A stretch of DNA of 45,275 nucleotides from Microbacteriaceae bacterium (GTDB lineage: Bacteria; Actinomycetota; Actinomycetes; Actinomycetales; Microbacteriaceae). The stretch is taken from the NCBI GenBank assembly GCA_025464975.1, contig JAODMT010000003.1, positions 1-45,275 on the forward strand, read 5' to 3'. Numbering within the stretch: position 1 is the first letter of the stretch; each line of letters starts with the position of its first letter. Positions 34,460 through 44,259 of the stretch are shown piece by piece. A model generated the notes under the pieces. The model did not search any database. It saw only the letters and a list, made by a program, of their open reading frames with translations, and was not told where the DNA came from. The translations under genes and the position numbers were made by a program.

Positions 34460-35213
34460 CTTCGTCGAGGGCCGCCTGCACGTCGGCGGGAACCTCGAAG
34501 TTGCCGTACACGTTCTGCACGTCGTCGTTGTCGTCGAGGGCGTCGATGAGGCGGTAGATCTTTCGGGCCGTCTCGACGTCGACCTCGATGGTCACACCCG
34601 GAACGAACTCCACATCGGCCGAGTCGTATTCGATCCCGGCGTCCTGCAACGCGGTTCGGGTCGCGACCATGTCATGCGGCTCGGAGAGAATCTCGAAGCC
34701 AGCGCCTCGGTCGTTGACCTCTTCCGCGCCGGCATCGAGCACCGCGGTGAGGATGTCGTCTTCGGTCACACCGTCGGTCTTGGTGACCGAGACGACGCCC
34801 TTGCGGCTGAAGTTGTAGGCGACGCTGCCCGGGTCACCCATGGTTCCGCCATTGCGGGTCATGATGGTCCGAACGTCGGCCGCGGCGCGGTTCTTGTTGT
34901 CGGTGAGGCACTCGATCAGCAGTGCGACGCCGCCGGCCGCGTAGCCCTCGTACATGATTGTCTGGTAGTCGACGGCTTCACCGAGTTGACCAGAGCCGCG
35001 CTTCACCGCACGGTCGATGTTCTCGTTCGGTACGGAGGTCTTCTTCGCCTTCTGGATGGCGTCGACGAGCGTCGGGTTACCCGAAAGGTCAGCACCGCCC
35101 AACTTGGCGGCGACTTCGATGTTCTTGATGAGTTTGGCGAACGACTTGGCACGGCGCGAGTCTTTGACTGCTTTTTGGTGCTTGGTGGTTGCCCATTTGG
35201 AGTGGCCTGACAT
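34452..35213 (-). CDS. YebC/PmpR-family protein (transcription or translation factor)
   Basis: The 253-residue protein starts [20 protein letters not shown] and has the family segments [35 protein letters not shown] and [20 protein letters not shown]. The family was described as DNA-binding regulators and more recently linked to translation at proline stretches; the role here is not fixed by sequence. The ATG at 35213 has no ribosome site but is preceded by TAGAAT at 7 bases, suggesting a leaderless mRNA. It starts the yebC-ruvCAB unit. Confidence 0.93.
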   Translation of the reverse strand: MSGHSKWATTKHQKAVKDSRRAKSFAKLIKNIEVAAKLGGADLSGNPTLVDAIQKAKKTSVPNENIDRAVKRGSGQLGEAVDYQTIMYEGYAAGGVALLIECLTDNKNRAAADVRTIMTRNGGTMGDPGSVAYNFSRKGVVSVTKTDGVTEDDILTAVLDAGAEEVNDRGAGFEILSEPHDMVATRTALQDAGIEYDSADVEFVPGVTIEVDVETARKIYRLIDALDDNDDVQNVYGNFEVPADVQAALDEEE

Positions 35214-35220
35214 GCTGAAC

Positions 35221-35226
35221 ATTCTA
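35221..35226 (-). promoter_or_regulatory. Candidate leaderless -10 element for yebC-ruvCAB
   Basis: TAGAAT, a strong -10 match, lies 7 bases before the yebC ATG with no Shine-Dalgarno in between. No clear -35 is present, and I find no LexA-type palindrome here. Confidence 0.45.
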
Positions 35227-35302
35227 GCCAGCGGTGGGGCCGACGCCGATGACCTTGGTCGGGTATTCGCGTCGTCCCGCGGGTGGGTCCGCAGGCTGGG
35301 CC

Positions 35303-35902
35303 TCAGCTCGCGGCGCGCACCTTGCCGAGAAAGTACTCGTGGAACCGGGTGTCGCCGGTCATCTCCGGGTGGAACGACGTGCCGAGGAGATTTCCCTGCT
35401 CGACGGCGACGACGCGACCGTCGGTGAGGGTCGCGAGGGCCGTGACGCCATCGCGCACCTCCTCGACGACGGGAGCGCGAATGAACACGGCGTGCATCGG
35501 AGCCTCGCCGAGGACGGGGATGTCGAGGTCGGTCTCGAACGAGTCGAGTTGAGACCCGAACGCGTTGCGCCGCACCGCGATTCTGAGTCCGCCGAGACTC
35601 TGCTGCCCGTTGATCGCGTCGAGCACCCGATCGGCGAGCATGATGAGCCCCGCGCAGGTTCCGTATACCGGGAGACCCGCGCCGATGGCGTCCTTGAGCG
35701 GCTGGGCGAGCCCGAAGGCGCGGGACAGCTTGTCCATGACGCTCGACTCGCCGCCCGGGATGACGAGGCCGGCAACCTGGTCAAGCTCCTCCGGTCGGCG
35801 AACCGGTCGGGCATCCGCTCCGAGCGAGGCGAGAACGGCGATGTGTTCCCGAAAGTCGCCCTGGAGGGCGAGGACACCGACTACCGGACCGCCCTTCGAC
35901 AA
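35303..35902 (-). CDS. pdxT: Pyridoxal 5'-phosphate synthase glutaminase subunit
   Basis: PdxT supplies ammonia from glutamine to PdxS. The 199-residue class I amidotransferase has [24 protein letters not shown], the nucleophile Cys83 in GTCAGLIML and His177/Glu179 in SFHPEMTGD. The only plausible start is TTG at 35902, which lies inside a repeated CCTTCGACAAGCTCAGG-type element and lacks a good ribosome site, so expression may depend on reinitiation after pdxS (35 bases upstream). Confidence 0.94.
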   Translation of the reverse strand: MSKGGPVVGVLALQGDFREHIAVLASLGADARPVRRPEELDQVAGLVIPGGESSVMDKLSRAFGLAQPLKDAIGAGLPVYGTCAGLIMLADRVLDAINGQQSLGGLRIAVRRNAFGSQLDSFETDLDIPVLGEAPMHAVFIRAPVVEEVRDGVTALATLTDGRVVAVEQGNLLGTSFHPEMTGDTRFHEYFLGKVRAAS

Positions 35903-35936
35903 GCTCAGGAGAATCCCTTCGACTGGCTCAGGAGAA
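35892..35936. repeat. Two tandem copies of a 22-bp repeat in the pdxS-pdxT junction
   Basis: Copies at 35892-35913 and 35915-35936 both read CCCTTCGAC-xx-GCTCAGGAGAA and differ only at the two central bases (AA versus TG). The first copy has the arms CTTCGAC/GCTCAGG of a dispersed intergenic element I recall from many bacterial genomes (memory, not search). The pdxT start codon lies in the first copy. Confidence 0.8.
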
Positions 35937-35937
35937 C

Positions 35938-36855
<918 letters not shown>

Positions 36856-36902
36856 TTGTCGCCTCTCTGACGGCCCGCATATGCCGCGGAGCCAACCCAA
36901 TT

Positions 36903-37508
36903 CTAATCCGAGTGATCGCTCGGCCAGGCCGCCGCAATCTCCGCCCGCACTTCGCCAAGCAATCTCGGTATTGCCTTGGTGCCCGCGATGATCGGGAAGA
37001 AGTTGGAATCGAGAGCCCAGCGGGGAACGATGTGCTGGTGCAGGTGTTCGGCGATGCCCGCTCCGGCGATCCGGCCCTGATTCATGCCGATGTTGAAGCC
37101 GTCACAGTTCGACACTGTGCGCAGCACGGTCATCGCCGTCTGGGTGAGGCTGCCGATCTCGGCGACCTCTTCCGGCGTCGCCTCATCGTAGGTCGCGACG
37201 TGCCGGTAAGGGCAGACCAAAAGGTGACCCGAGTTGTAGGGGAACAGATTGAGCAGCACGTAGCAGTGTTCGCCGCGCGCCACGATCAGCGCCTTCCCGT
37301 CGCTCATCGACGGCGCGATGCAGAACGGGCAGGCGTGCTCCTGCGGCTGCTGCCCCTCCTCGATGTACACCATCCGGTGCGGCGTCCACAGTCGCTGGAA
37401 CGCGTCAGGGACGGCAGCGAACTCCGTCGAGGATTCCACATCAACACCGTCGAACTCGGAGGCGCCGTAAGAGCCTCTGCTCGTCGAGAGCCCGCCGTTC
37501 TCTGCCAC
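36903..37508 (-). CDS. HIT-family hydrolase / Ap4A phosphorylase-like protein
   Basis: The 201-residue protein has the histidine triad [10 protein letters not shown] (His155, 157, 159) and a CPFC pair at 60-63 likely binding metal. Its position directly after thrS matches Rv2613c of M. tuberculosis, reported as an Ap4A phosphorylase, so dinucleoside polyphosphate cleavage is likely. The GTG at 37508 lies two bases after the thrS stop; the long in-frame extension upstream is thrS shadow. Confidence 0.92.
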   Translation of the reverse strand: MAENGGLSTSRGSYGASEFDGVDVESSTEFAAVPDAFQRLWTPHRMVYIEEGQQPQEHACPFCIAPSMSDGKALIVARGEHCYVLLNLFPYNSGHLLVCPYRHVATYDEATPEEVAEIGSLTQTAMTVLRTVSNCDGFNIGMNQGRIAGAGIAEHLHQHIVPRWALDSNFFPIIAGTKAIPRLLGEVRAEIAAAWPSDHSD

Positions 37509-37510
37509 GA

Positions 37511-39547
37511 CTAGACCTGCGCCCGCGTCGCGATGGCCGAGGTGATCCTCTCGATCGCCTCGGCGACCGGCACGCCGTTCTCCTGGGTTCCGTCGCGGAA
37601 CCGGAAGCTCACGGCTCCGGCCGCGCGATCCTCCTCGCCCGCGATGAGCTGGTACGGCACTTTGAGCTTGGTGTGGGTGCGAATCTTTTTCGGCATCCGG
37701 TCGTTGGAGTGGTCGACCTCGGCGCGCACGCCGGCGGCCTTGAGCTGGCCGATCACGTCGTCGAGGTAGGCGCCGTATTCCTCCGCGACCGGGATGCCGA
37801 CGACCTGCACCGGGGAGAGCCAGACCGGGAACGCTCCCGCGTAGTGCTCGGTGAGCACCCCGAAGAAACGCTCGATCGAGCCGAAGAGGGCACGGTGGAT
37901 CATCACGGGGCGCTGGCGAGTCCCGTCGGGCGCGGTGTACTCGAGTTCGAATCTCTCCGGCAGGTTGAAGTCGAGCTGCACCGTCGACATCTGCCAGGTG
38001 CGGCCGATCGCGTCCCTGGCCTGCACCGAGATCTTCGGGCCGTAGAACGCCGCGCCTCCCGGGTCGGGAACCAGCTCGAGCCCGGACTCGGCGGCGACCT
38101 CGGCGAGTGTTGCCGTTGCCTCTTCCCACACGTCGTCGCTCCCGACGTACTTGTCGGGGTCTTTGGTGGAAAGTTCGAGGTAGAAGTCGGTGAGACCATA
38201 GTCGCGCAGCAGATCGAGAATGAAGTTGAGCGTGCCGGTCAGCTCATCCTTCATCTTCTCTTTGCTGGTGAAGATGTGCGCGTCGTCCATTGTGAGGCCG
38301 CGAACCCGGGTGAGGCCGTGAATGACACCGGACTTCTCGTTGCGGTAGACGGTGCCGAACTCGAACAATCGCAGCGGCAAGTCGCGGTACGAACGCCCGC
38401 TGGACCGGTAGACGAGGATGTGGAACGGGCAGTTCATCGGCTTCAGATAGTAGTCGGCCCCCTGCCGGGTGATTTCGCCCTCCTCGTTGCGTGCCTCGTC
38501 GAGGTGCATCGGCGGGAACATCCCGTCGCGGTACCAGCCGAGGTGGCCGGACTCCTCGAACAGGCTCGCCTTGGTGATGTGCGGGGTATAGACGAAGTCG
38601 TAGCCCGCCTTTTCGTGCGCGATGCGTGAGTAGTTCTCCATCTCGCGACGGATGATTCCGCCCTTCGGGTGGAAGACCGCGAGTCCCGAGCCGATCTCGT
38701 CGGGGAAGCTGAACAGGTCGAGTTCGGCGCCAAGCTTGCGGTGGTCACGCTTGGCCGCCTCCTCTTGCCTCGCCTGGTAGGCGCGGAGGTCGTCCTTCGT
38801 CGCCCACGCGGTTCCGTAAACGCGCTGCAGCTGCTTGTTCTTCTCCGAACCGCGCCAGTAGGCCGCGGCACTGCGGGTTAGCGCGTAGCCGTTGCCGATG
38901 AGGCGAGTGTTGGGAAGGTGCGGACCGCGGCAGAGGTCCTTCCACACCGTCTCGCCGGTGCGCGGATCGACATTGTCGTAGATGGTCAGTTCGGCGCCGC
39001 CGACCTCGATCGACTCGTCGTTCGCGCCGAGTTCGACCGCGGAGTCGAGGGTGTCCGACCCGGTCGATCCGCCCTTGAGCCCGATGAGCTCGAGCTTGTA
39101 CGGCTCGGCCGCCAGTTCGGCTCGCGCCTCATCCTCGGTCACGACCCGGCGAACGAAGCGCTGACCTGCCTTGATGATCCGCTCCATGGCCTTGTCGATG
39201 GCCTTGAGGTCCTCCGGAGTCAGCGGGGTCTCGACGTCGAAGTCGTAGTAGAAACCGTCCGTGACCGGCGGCCCGATGCCGAGCTTCGCCTCCGGATTGA
39301 TCGACTGAAGGGCCTGCGCGGTCACGTGCGCCGCCGAGTGGCGCAGGATGTTGAGGCCGTCCTGCGAGGAGATGAGCACCGGTTCCGCGGTCTCCCCCGG
39401 CTGCACGGATGCCGCGAGGTCACGTAGTTCGCCGGCGACCCGCATCGCGACGATGCTGCGGTCGCTGAACAGGTCGAACCCGGTCGTAGTCTCCGCCACC
39501 GTAATCGACTCGAGAACGGACTCGTTGCCGGCGGGCGAATCTGACAC
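37511..39547 (-). CDS. thrS: Threonyl-tRNA synthetase
   Basis: ThrS charges tRNA-Thr. From the GTG at 39547 the protein has 678 residues: a divergent TGS domain, the editing domain with [11 protein letters not shown], the class II core with [20 protein letters not shown] (zinc Cys) and FRNE-type motif 2 ([18 protein letters not shown]), motif 3 [10 protein letters not shown], and the anticodon-binding C-terminus. AAGGAG lies 10 bases upstream and can pair with the following CTCC in a short hairpin. The extension to 39760 is rejected: it has no domain character and the GTG has the ribosome site. Confidence 0.97.
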   Translation of the reverse strand: MSDSPAGNESVLESITVAETTTGFDLFSDRSIVAMRVAGELRDLAASVQPGETAEPVLISSQDGLNILRHSAAHVTAQALQSINPEAKLGIGPPVTDGFYYDFDVETPLTPEDLKAIDKAMERIIKAGQRFVRRVVTEDEARAELAAEPYKLELIGLKGGSTGSDTLDSAVELGANDESIEVGGAELTIYDNVDPRTGETVWKDLCRGPHLPNTRLIGNGYALTRSAAAYWRGSEKNKQLQRVYGTAWATKDDLRAYQARQEEAAKRDHRKLGAELDLFSFPDEIGSGLAVFHPKGGIIRREMENYSRIAHEKAGYDFVYTPHITKASLFEESGHLGWYRDGMFPPMHLDEARNEEGEITRQGADYYLKPMNCPFHILVYRSSGRSYRDLPLRLFEFGTVYRNEKSGVIHGLTRVRGLTMDDAHIFTSKEKMKDELTGTLNFILDLLRDYGLTDFYLELSTKDPDKYVGSDDVWEEATATLAEVAAESGLELVPDPGGAAFYGPKISVQARDAIGRTWQMSTVQLDFNLPERFELEYTAPDGTRQRPVMIHRALFGSIERFFGVLTEHYAGAFPVWLSPVQVVGIPVAEEYGAYLDDVIGQLKAAGVRAEVDHSNDRMPKKIRTHTKLKVPYQLIAGEEDRAAGAVSFRFRDGTQENGVPVAEAIERITSAIATRAQV

Positions 39548-39647
39548 GACGGAGGTGCTCCTTAATGCTGAGGGACGATGTTCCAACTTTAGCGTCGCTC
39601 CACCGGGTGCCCTACGTTGTGGGGCGGGCGCGGGATCTCCGGTCGTC

Positions 39648-40052
39648 TTACTGCCGTCGTCGCTCTGCGCGACGTTGCTGCTCTGCGGATGCGTCTGCGG
39701 GATCGGAGAAGTAGGGGTCCGGGTTCGGTTCTGAGGAATCGACAGGGTCGTAACCCGCAAGCCTGATCAAGCGAACGTGATCGGGGACCTCATCCGTGGC
39801 CGTTGTCCCGATGTCAGCCACCTCGGCGTAAACGCCGAACGTACGGTCACCGCGTTCGGCATCAACCCACTCGAGGACCTCGCGAACATCGCGAGCGCCG
39901 GTGACTCGCCAAGCCGTCAGCATCATCCCCATTTGAACCGGCGAGTTGGCCAACTTGGGAGGTCGAGGAGTCTGCTGCCAGAGGAATACGCGGTAGGCCG
40001 GGAACTTGTCCACGCGACCAACATCAATGTCGCCGCTCTCGTCGAAATCCAT
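39648..40052 (-). CDS. Conserved hypothetical protein
   Basis: The 134-residue protein has a central domain ([40 protein letters not shown]) and an acidic then Arg-rich C-terminus. I recognise no catalytic motif, signal or membrane segment; it looks soluble and cytoplasmic. The coding character (composition, start at ATG 40052, no competing frame) is good. It lies 100 bases upstream of thrS on the same strand and does not belong to a family I can name. Confidence 0.7.
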   Translation of the reverse strand: MDFDESGDIDVGRVDKFPAYRVFLWQQTPRPPKLANSPVQMGMMLTAWRVTGARDVREVLEWVDAERGDRTFGVYAEVADIGTTATDEVPDHVRLIRLAGYDPVDSSEPNPDPYFSDPADASAEQQRRAERRRQ

Positions 40053-40131
40053 GAGCCAAAGCTAGCCCTCGACCCGTGAGGCGCGGTCGCTGTGGCAGTC
40101 GACCGGGTCGAGCCCGTGCCTCAGAAAGCTT

Positions 40132-40169
40132 TATGAGACGAAGACTTGCGCTCAGCGCCTCGTCTCATA
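40132..40169 (-). terminator. Hairpin at the 3' end of the reductase gene
   Basis: A perfect 10-bp inverted repeat (TATGAGACGA at 40132-40141, TCGTCTCATA at 40160-40169) surrounds a smaller inner stem. The right arm lies inside the last codons of the reductase gene, and on the minus strand the stem is followed by AAGCTTT. It resembles a terminator, although the U-tract is weak. Confidence 0.6.
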
Positions 40170-40715
40170 CCTGGTTAGAACCACGCCGCCGGGAAACGTC
40201 CGCGTCTCCACCAGGTCCAGGTTCACCCAACTCTCCAGCGCGGTGAAGAACGGCGTGCCGCCGCCCACCAGGACCGGATGGGTGGCCAGCGCGTACTCGT
40301 CGATCAGCCCGGCCCGCATGGCCGCCGCGGCGAGCGTTGCGCCGCCGACGCTCATCGGGCCGCCGTCCTCGGCTTTGAGCCGAGTAATCTCCGCGACCGC
40401 GTCGCCGGTGACTAGGCGGGTATTCCAGTCGACCTTGTCGATCGTCGAGGAGAACACCACCTTAGGTGTGTCCCGCCAGTTCCGCGCGAACTCGATCTCC
40501 GCCGGGGTGGCGTTGGGCTGCTGGTCGCCAGTCGGCCAGTAGGAACTCATTGTCTCCCAGAGCTTGCGCCCATACAGCGACAGCTCGCTCGCCCGCTCCT
40601 GGTCGAGCCACCACTGGAACAGTTCATCGCTCGGCCCGCTCCAGCCAATGTCGTCGCCGGCTGCGGCGATGTAGCCGTCCAGAGTCAGGTTCATGCCGTA
40701 GATCAGTTTCCGCAT
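40152..40715 (-). CDS. Dihydrofolate reductase-like / RibD C-terminal domain protein
   Basis: The 187-residue protein has the YyaP/YwjB-type pattern: MRKLIYGMNLTLDGYIA at the N-terminus, LYGRKLWETMSSYW, KVVFSSTID, the cofactor loop MSVGGATLAAAAMRAGLIDEY (in parts) and HPVLVGGGTPFF. These predict NADPH binding and reduction of a pterin- or pyrimidine-like substrate, but many are of unknown function and it should not be called the housekeeping DHFR. ATG with GGAAGG about 9 bases upstream. It may be part of the accessory region. Confidence 0.85.
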   Translation of the reverse strand: MRKLIYGMNLTLDGYIAAAGDDIGWSGPSDELFQWWLDQERASELSLYGRKLWETMSSYWPTGDQQPNATPAEIEFARNWRDTPKVVFSSTIDKVDWNTRLVTGDAVAEITRLKAEDGGPMSVGGATLAAAAMRAGLIDEYALATHPVLVGGGTPFFTALESWVNLDLVETRTFPGGVVLTRYETRR

Positions 40716-40827
40716 GGTGCCAGCCTTCCATCGGTCTCCAGCGTCTAGATCGAGCGCGGCGCGGGAAACTCATCGGCGCCCTATCTGACTCGCAGGTTAG
40801 TCCTCATCCTTCGAGACAGGCGGGGTC

Positions 40828-42036
40828 TCAGCTGCGGCGGCGTCTGGCCCGTGCACCGAAAGCATCGAGCGCATCGAGGATCTCAGTCGCCTGCCAGATG
40901 CGGTTTCGCTGGCCGGCGCTGATCTTTGTGAGCACCTCGGCGTCGACGAGCCGGTCGATTGCGCCCTGTGCCGCCACCTCGCTAATGCCAAGCTCGGCCG
41001 CTACGGTCTTCGTGTTCACGACCGGCTGGTGGAGTAGGTACTCCTTCACCTGGTGCACCGAGGAGTCGCTTCGGGCGATGACCTGGCTGTCCCAGCGCTT
41101 CGCGGCGGCCTGTATCTCATCCACGAGTGCGCGACCGTTCTGCACTGCCGCGAAGGACGCCTCGGCCACGGCAGTCACGATGGCGTCCGCTCTCCCTGCC
41201 CTGTACGCGGTCAGTGCGCCGAAGTACGCATCGGTGTCGTGCAAGAGCCCCGCCGAGACGGGCACTGTGACGTTTCGGGTCAGGCGGCCGTGGCGGAGCA
41301 TGCCTTGCAGGAGCGCGCGTCCAGTCCGGCCATTGCCGTCGGGGAAGGGGTGGATGGTCTCGAACTGCGCGTGCGCGATCGCCGCCAGAATAAGCACGGG
41401 CACGTCAGTGCGCCGGGCGAAGGAGACCACGTCAGCCATGAGGTCGGGAACCCGGTTCTGGTGGGGCGGCACGAATGTCGCAGCATGCGGGGAGATGCTC
41501 CCGCCGCCGATCCATACCTGCTTATCGCGCCAGCCGCCGACAAACTCGGGCGCTGAGTCGCGGAGCAGCGCATCGTGCATGGCGAGGATCGAGTCTTCAT
41601 CGAGGCGATCGGACAGCGCGATGGCCGCGGTCATGGCGCGAACGTTCGCGACGACCAGGCGCGCGTTCCCGGATTTCGACTCGCCAATCTCCGCGAGGGC
41701 CACCTGTTTGGCGCTTGAGGTGAGGTTCTCCACCTCCGAGCTGGAGGCAGACTCGCTGCGCAGCAGAATCGAGGCGAACGGAGCAGCGATCATTCCGGCC
41801 TCGGCGTCGAACCGGGCGAGTTCCTGGCTGGCATCGTCAGCCAGGGCGATCGTCTCCGCAGCGAGTTCCACCGAGACATCGGCAATGAACGCGGGGACGG
41901 CGGCTTGATAGTCGCCGCGAGCCTGAGTCAGAGCCCGGCGAGAGGCGACTTCGTCGCCGGTGCGCGACCAGGAGTGCGCCTCATAGCTGGTCGCAGGCCA
42001 GGTGCCGTTGGACTGTCGCTCATCCGTCGTCATCAC
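40828..42036 (-). CDS. Class II Fic-domain protein AMP-transferase with C-terminal winged helix
   Basis: Fic enzymes usually transfer AMP from ATP to hydroxyl side chains of target proteins. The 402-residue protein has the catalytic motif HPFPDGNGRTGR (His229) and, on the N-terminal side, SSEVEN (Ser99, Glu103, Asn104), matching the (S/T)xxxE(G/N) inhibitory motif of class II Fic proteins. The C-terminal ~100 residues (VVNTKTVAAELGISEVAAQGAIDRLVD region) form a winged-helix-like domain. The GTG start overlaps the upstream antitoxin stop as GTGA. The target is unknown. Confidence 0.92.
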   Translation of the reverse strand: MMTTDERQSNGTWPATSYEAHSWSRTGDEVASRRALTQARGDYQAAVPAFIADVSVELAAETIALADDASQELARFDAEAGMIAAPFASILLRSESASSSEVENLTSSAKQVALAEIGESKSGNARLVVANVRAMTAAIALSDRLDEDSILAMHDALLRDSAPEFVGGWRDKQVWIGGGSISPHAATFVPPHQNRVPDLMADVVSFARRTDVPVLILAAIAHAQFETIHPFPDGNGRTGRALLQGMLRHGRLTRNVTVPVSAGLLHDTDAYFGALTAYRAGRADAIVTAVAEASFAAVQNGRALVDEIQAAAKRWDSQVIARSDSSVHQVKEYLLHQPVVNTKTVAAELGISEVAAQGAIDRLVDAEVLTKISAGQRNRIWQATEILDALDAFGARARRRRS

Positions 42037-42326
42037 CCAACCATACCAAAGGATACATGGTTAGCCTTTGGCATGGCCATTAGCAGCACGCTGTCGAGGA
42101 TGTTCGAGGTGTCGCTTTGCAACTCTTCGGTTTTTTGCCATGCAGCGTCCACGGCTCGGATGTCAGCGAGCTCATCGGCGTCAGCGCGCAGCCGCTCGAG
42201 CTGCTCAACGTCATCGATCGCAGCGACTGCCCGGTTGCGGCGCGTCAGGAACACTGGTGCCTCATGCGCTTGGTCGACCAGCGCAGAAAGCGATCCGCGG
42301 GCCTCGGTTATCGTCACTTCGCGCAC
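42033..42326 (-). CDS. Phd/YefM-type antitoxin upstream of fic
   Basis: The product from GTG 42326 (97 residues) begins MREVTITEARGSLSALVDQA and continues EAPVFLTRRNRAVAAIDDVE, the DNA-binding fold of Phd/YefM antitoxins, then a charged helical C-terminus that would bind a toxin. It carries no SxxxE(G/N) motif, so it is not a VbhA-type Fic inhibitor. The start is uncertain: no ribosome site is visible and a GTG three codons later is possible; the in-frame extension to 42464 is unlikely. It overlaps fic (GTGA), so they are cotranslated. Confidence 0.75.
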   Translation of the reverse strand: MREVTITEARGSLSALVDQAHEAPVFLTRRNRAVAAIDDVEQLERLRADADELADIRAVDAAWQKTEELQSDTSNILDSVLLMAMPKANHVSFGMVG

Positions 42327-42467
42327 ACGACCATTTTGTGCGATTTCTATGCGCGTTTGCGCGATCAACGCGAATCCGCACAGCCCCGTGCTGTCCAGTG
42401 CTATTCCGTTTGGGATCCTTTGCGCTTTAGGCGGCGGAGAGAACGCGGAATACAACCCCGGCAAAGT

Positions 42468-42800
42468 TCAGGCGGCCCGCGGGGCGAGTACGAATATGCT
42501 GCCCGCGATCAGTTGAACTGCAACCAACGCCACTGTCAGCGCCAGGCGGGGCCACCGAGTTCGGCTCCAGTTCGCGACCAGAATCGGAATCGATCCGATA
42601 AGCGCGGTGACTATGTAGTTATAGACCGACGATGAGTCGAACGCGGCGATCTCAGACTTGCTGAGCCGGTAGTAACCTCCGTAGTTCCACAGCAGGGCTT
42701 CGAACCACCACCACGCTGCGCAGACCAGGATGCCGATGGGGAGCGCCCACAGGAGATGTCTGGGGTTCGGAGGGGACCGGTAAAGCGTTTGCAGCCTCAT
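42468..42800 (-). CDS. Small multi-pass membrane protein, unknown
   Basis: The 110-residue protein has three predicted membrane segments (LLWALPIGILVCAAWWWFEA, YNYIVTALIGSIPILVANW and LALTVALVAVQLIAGSIFVL), with basic loops between. The ATG overlaps the preceding stop as ATGA. It is the last gene of a four-gene overlapping group of exported or membrane proteins. I do not recognise its family. Confidence 0.65.
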   Translation of the reverse strand: MRLQTLYRSPPNPRHLLWALPIGILVCAAWWWFEALLWNYGGYYRLSKSEIAAFDSSSVYNYIVTALIGSIPILVANWSRTRWPRLALTVALVAVQLIAGSIFVLAPRAA

Positions 42801-43274
42801 CTAGCGCGCTCCGACCAAACCGGAGCCTGATCCGGTGAAGCAACCCGCGGTGACCTTCCATTGACATCGACTGTCCCGTCGATTGTCGGCTTGCCGGCGG
42901 CGTCGACGCTGAGCCGCGACGAGCTCACAGTCGTGTTGTTCGAAAGCGACACGTTGCCTGATGTGCTGCATCCGCGCGCACCGCTCGTCACGAGACTGAC
43001 TCGGTGCACTGCCCCGTCCCCGGAAACGAAGCTCGTGCCGTTGATGGTCGAGAACCCGTTCGCGTAGATCGTCAGATCACCGCTCAGCTTGACTGTCATT
43101 GTCTGCAAACTGATCGTGGCGTATCCTGAACCGGTCGCGTCGACCAGCGTGTTCCCGGAGATCGAAACGGTTGAGCCATTGACGCTTGATCCCAATGATG
43201 CCATCATGCAACCGGGCTGGGGTGAGCCCTTGCGACCAGCTCGGAGCGTTGTTCGCGCGAGCGGTCTGATTCAT
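42797..43274 (-). pseudogene. Probable frameshifted gene for a Gly/Asn/Ser-rich exported beta-structured protein
   Basis: Most of the reading frame (43207-42797, 136 codons) has repeated Asn-Gly/Ser strands (STVSISGNTLVDATGSGY, DLTIYANGFSTINGTSF), as in pilus-tip or polymer-forming beta-solenoid proteins, but its ATG at 43207 has no ribosome site and its frame is open upstream only to the lipoprotein stop. In another frame an ATG at 43274 overlaps the lipoprotein stop (TGATG), the coupling used elsewhere in this group. One +1 shift between 43274 and 43207 would join them. Mutation, programmed shift or sequencing error cannot be separated here. Confidence 0.5.
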
Positions 43275-43873
43275 CAACTGTGTCCAGATGAGCGTCCGGC
43301 TGGCGGGTTGACCTGTCGATAGTACGTGCAATCGCTCGTGTCGAAATTCCTCATCATCGTAACGTCCCCCAAACGGGCCGGCGCTATAAGCAGCTGCTCC
43401 CAGCCAGCATTCGGATCTTCGACAACGTGCTCGCGAAAGAACGACGTTTTCGTCCACTTCTCGAGTTGATCGAGAGCGGCCGATTGGCCGGCCTCATCAG
43501 ACGCCGCGTAGGCCTTCAAGAAGTTATCCGACCACGAACATCGCCAATAGAAGTAGGCGATATTCTCGCCATAACTGCTCTCGGTAATCACTTTCGGGTT
43601 CCAGGTGGAGGGAGCCTCCGTCGGAAACGATTGGCCCGGCGGCAGAGGAAGCGATTTGGGGAAGTGCTTCACTGTCGTGACGTACACGCGACCCACCTTG
43701 CCGAGGTCGCTAATTGACTTCGACGACGAGTTGCGCGACGAGGTCTGGCTTTGGCTTGAATCGCCTCCGCCTCCGCCTCCGGCGGCGCAACCCGTACCCA
43801 CCAGAAGAAAAACACAAGCGGCAACGAGGAGGCTCGCGGCTTTCCCCACTCTGAGTCGTTTGGTGACTATCAA
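43274..43873 (-). CDS. Predicted lipoprotein, unknown function
   Basis: The 199-residue protein starts at TTG 43873, overlapping the upstream stop as TTGA. It has a lipoprotein signal (AASLLVAACVFLLVGTGC; the Cys is the lipidation site), a Gly/Ser/Gln/Asn linker and a soluble domain with conserved-looking aromatic and Cys residues (YFYWRCSWSDNFLKAY, FDTSDCTYYRQ). It would sit on the outer face of the membrane. I cannot assign a family. A later GTG (MGKAAS...) is an alternative start. Confidence 0.7.
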   Translation of the reverse strand: MIVTKRLRVGKAASLLVAACVFLLVGTGCAAGGGGGGDSSQSQTSSRNSSSKSISDLGKVGRVYVTTVKHFPKSLPLPPGQSFPTEAPSTWNPKVITESSYGENIAYFYWRCSWSDNFLKAYAASDEAGQSAALDQLEKWTKTSFFREHVVEDPNAGWEQLLIAPARLGDVTMMRNFDTSDCTYYRQVNPPAGRSSGHS

Positions 43874-44238
43874 GTGAGCGTGCCCGCCCAGTGCGTATCG
43901 ATGTCGCAGCCGTCGAAATATCCGGCACGCACATTCAAGGTGTACGTCCCCGGCGGGATAGTGCCCGCGTCGGATGTCGGGTGCAAGTTGTAGCAAATGG
44001 TCTTTGGAGCACTCTGCCGCAAGTCGACCCTTGCCGTTACCTGTGTTCCGCTCATTTTGGTCATAATACGCTCCGCGAGCGAAAGCTGTAGATCGGGCTG
44101 GGCCTGTCCTCCGCGACACGCTCGCCCCCTGAAGCTTGTATTGGCGGCGCTGTCGCACCAACGGCACCTTGGCTTTCCGAAGCTTCGCAACGTCAGCTTG
44201 GCACCGTGGTGGGTGACGTATTCAGTGCACTGCTGCAT
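43870..44238 (-). CDS. Cysteine-containing small protein, possibly 5'-truncated
   Basis: The 122-residue product has six cysteines, including PRCRWCDSAA and a later YFDGCDIDTHW, suggesting disulfides or metal binding, and ends in TIPPGTYTLNVRAGYFDG, a beta-rich region typical of exported proteins. No signal peptide is present from the ATG at 44238, no ribosome site is near it, and an in-frame TAG lies 8 codons upstream, at the junction with the Rep-like remnant. It is probably the 3' part of a once longer exported protein. It overlaps the lipoprotein gene (TTGA). Confidence 0.5.
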   Translation of the reverse strand: MQQCTEYVTHHGAKLTLRSFGKPRCRWCDSAANTSFRGRACRGGQAQPDLQLSLAERIMTKMSGTQVTARVDLRQSAPKTICYNLHPTSDAGTIPPGTYTLNVRAGYFDGCDIDTHWAGTLT

Positions 44239-44259
44239 GTAGAGCTGCGTGGTTGCCTT

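Noticed and set aside
35214-35302. LexA (SOS) box upstream of yebC-ruvCAB
   Set aside because: GAATGTTCAG resembles half of the actinobacterial box, but the matching half at the right spacing is missing.
37509-38129. N-terminal extension of the HIT protein by about 200 residues
   Set aside because: The extension lies inside thrS and has shadow composition; the GTG two bases after the thrS stop gives a normal HIT length.
39548-39760. N-terminal extension of ThrS, and a possible T-box leader
   Set aside because: The extra residues lack domain character and the GTG at 39547 has a ribosome site. No T-box AGGGUGGNACCGCG-like core or terminator is visible upstream.
43077-43274. Independent 65-codon gene in the frame of the coupled ATG at 43274
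   Set aside because: After about 20 codons the frame becomes Arg-rich shadow of the Asn/Gly/Ser-rich frame, so it is better explained as the start of the frameshifted gene.
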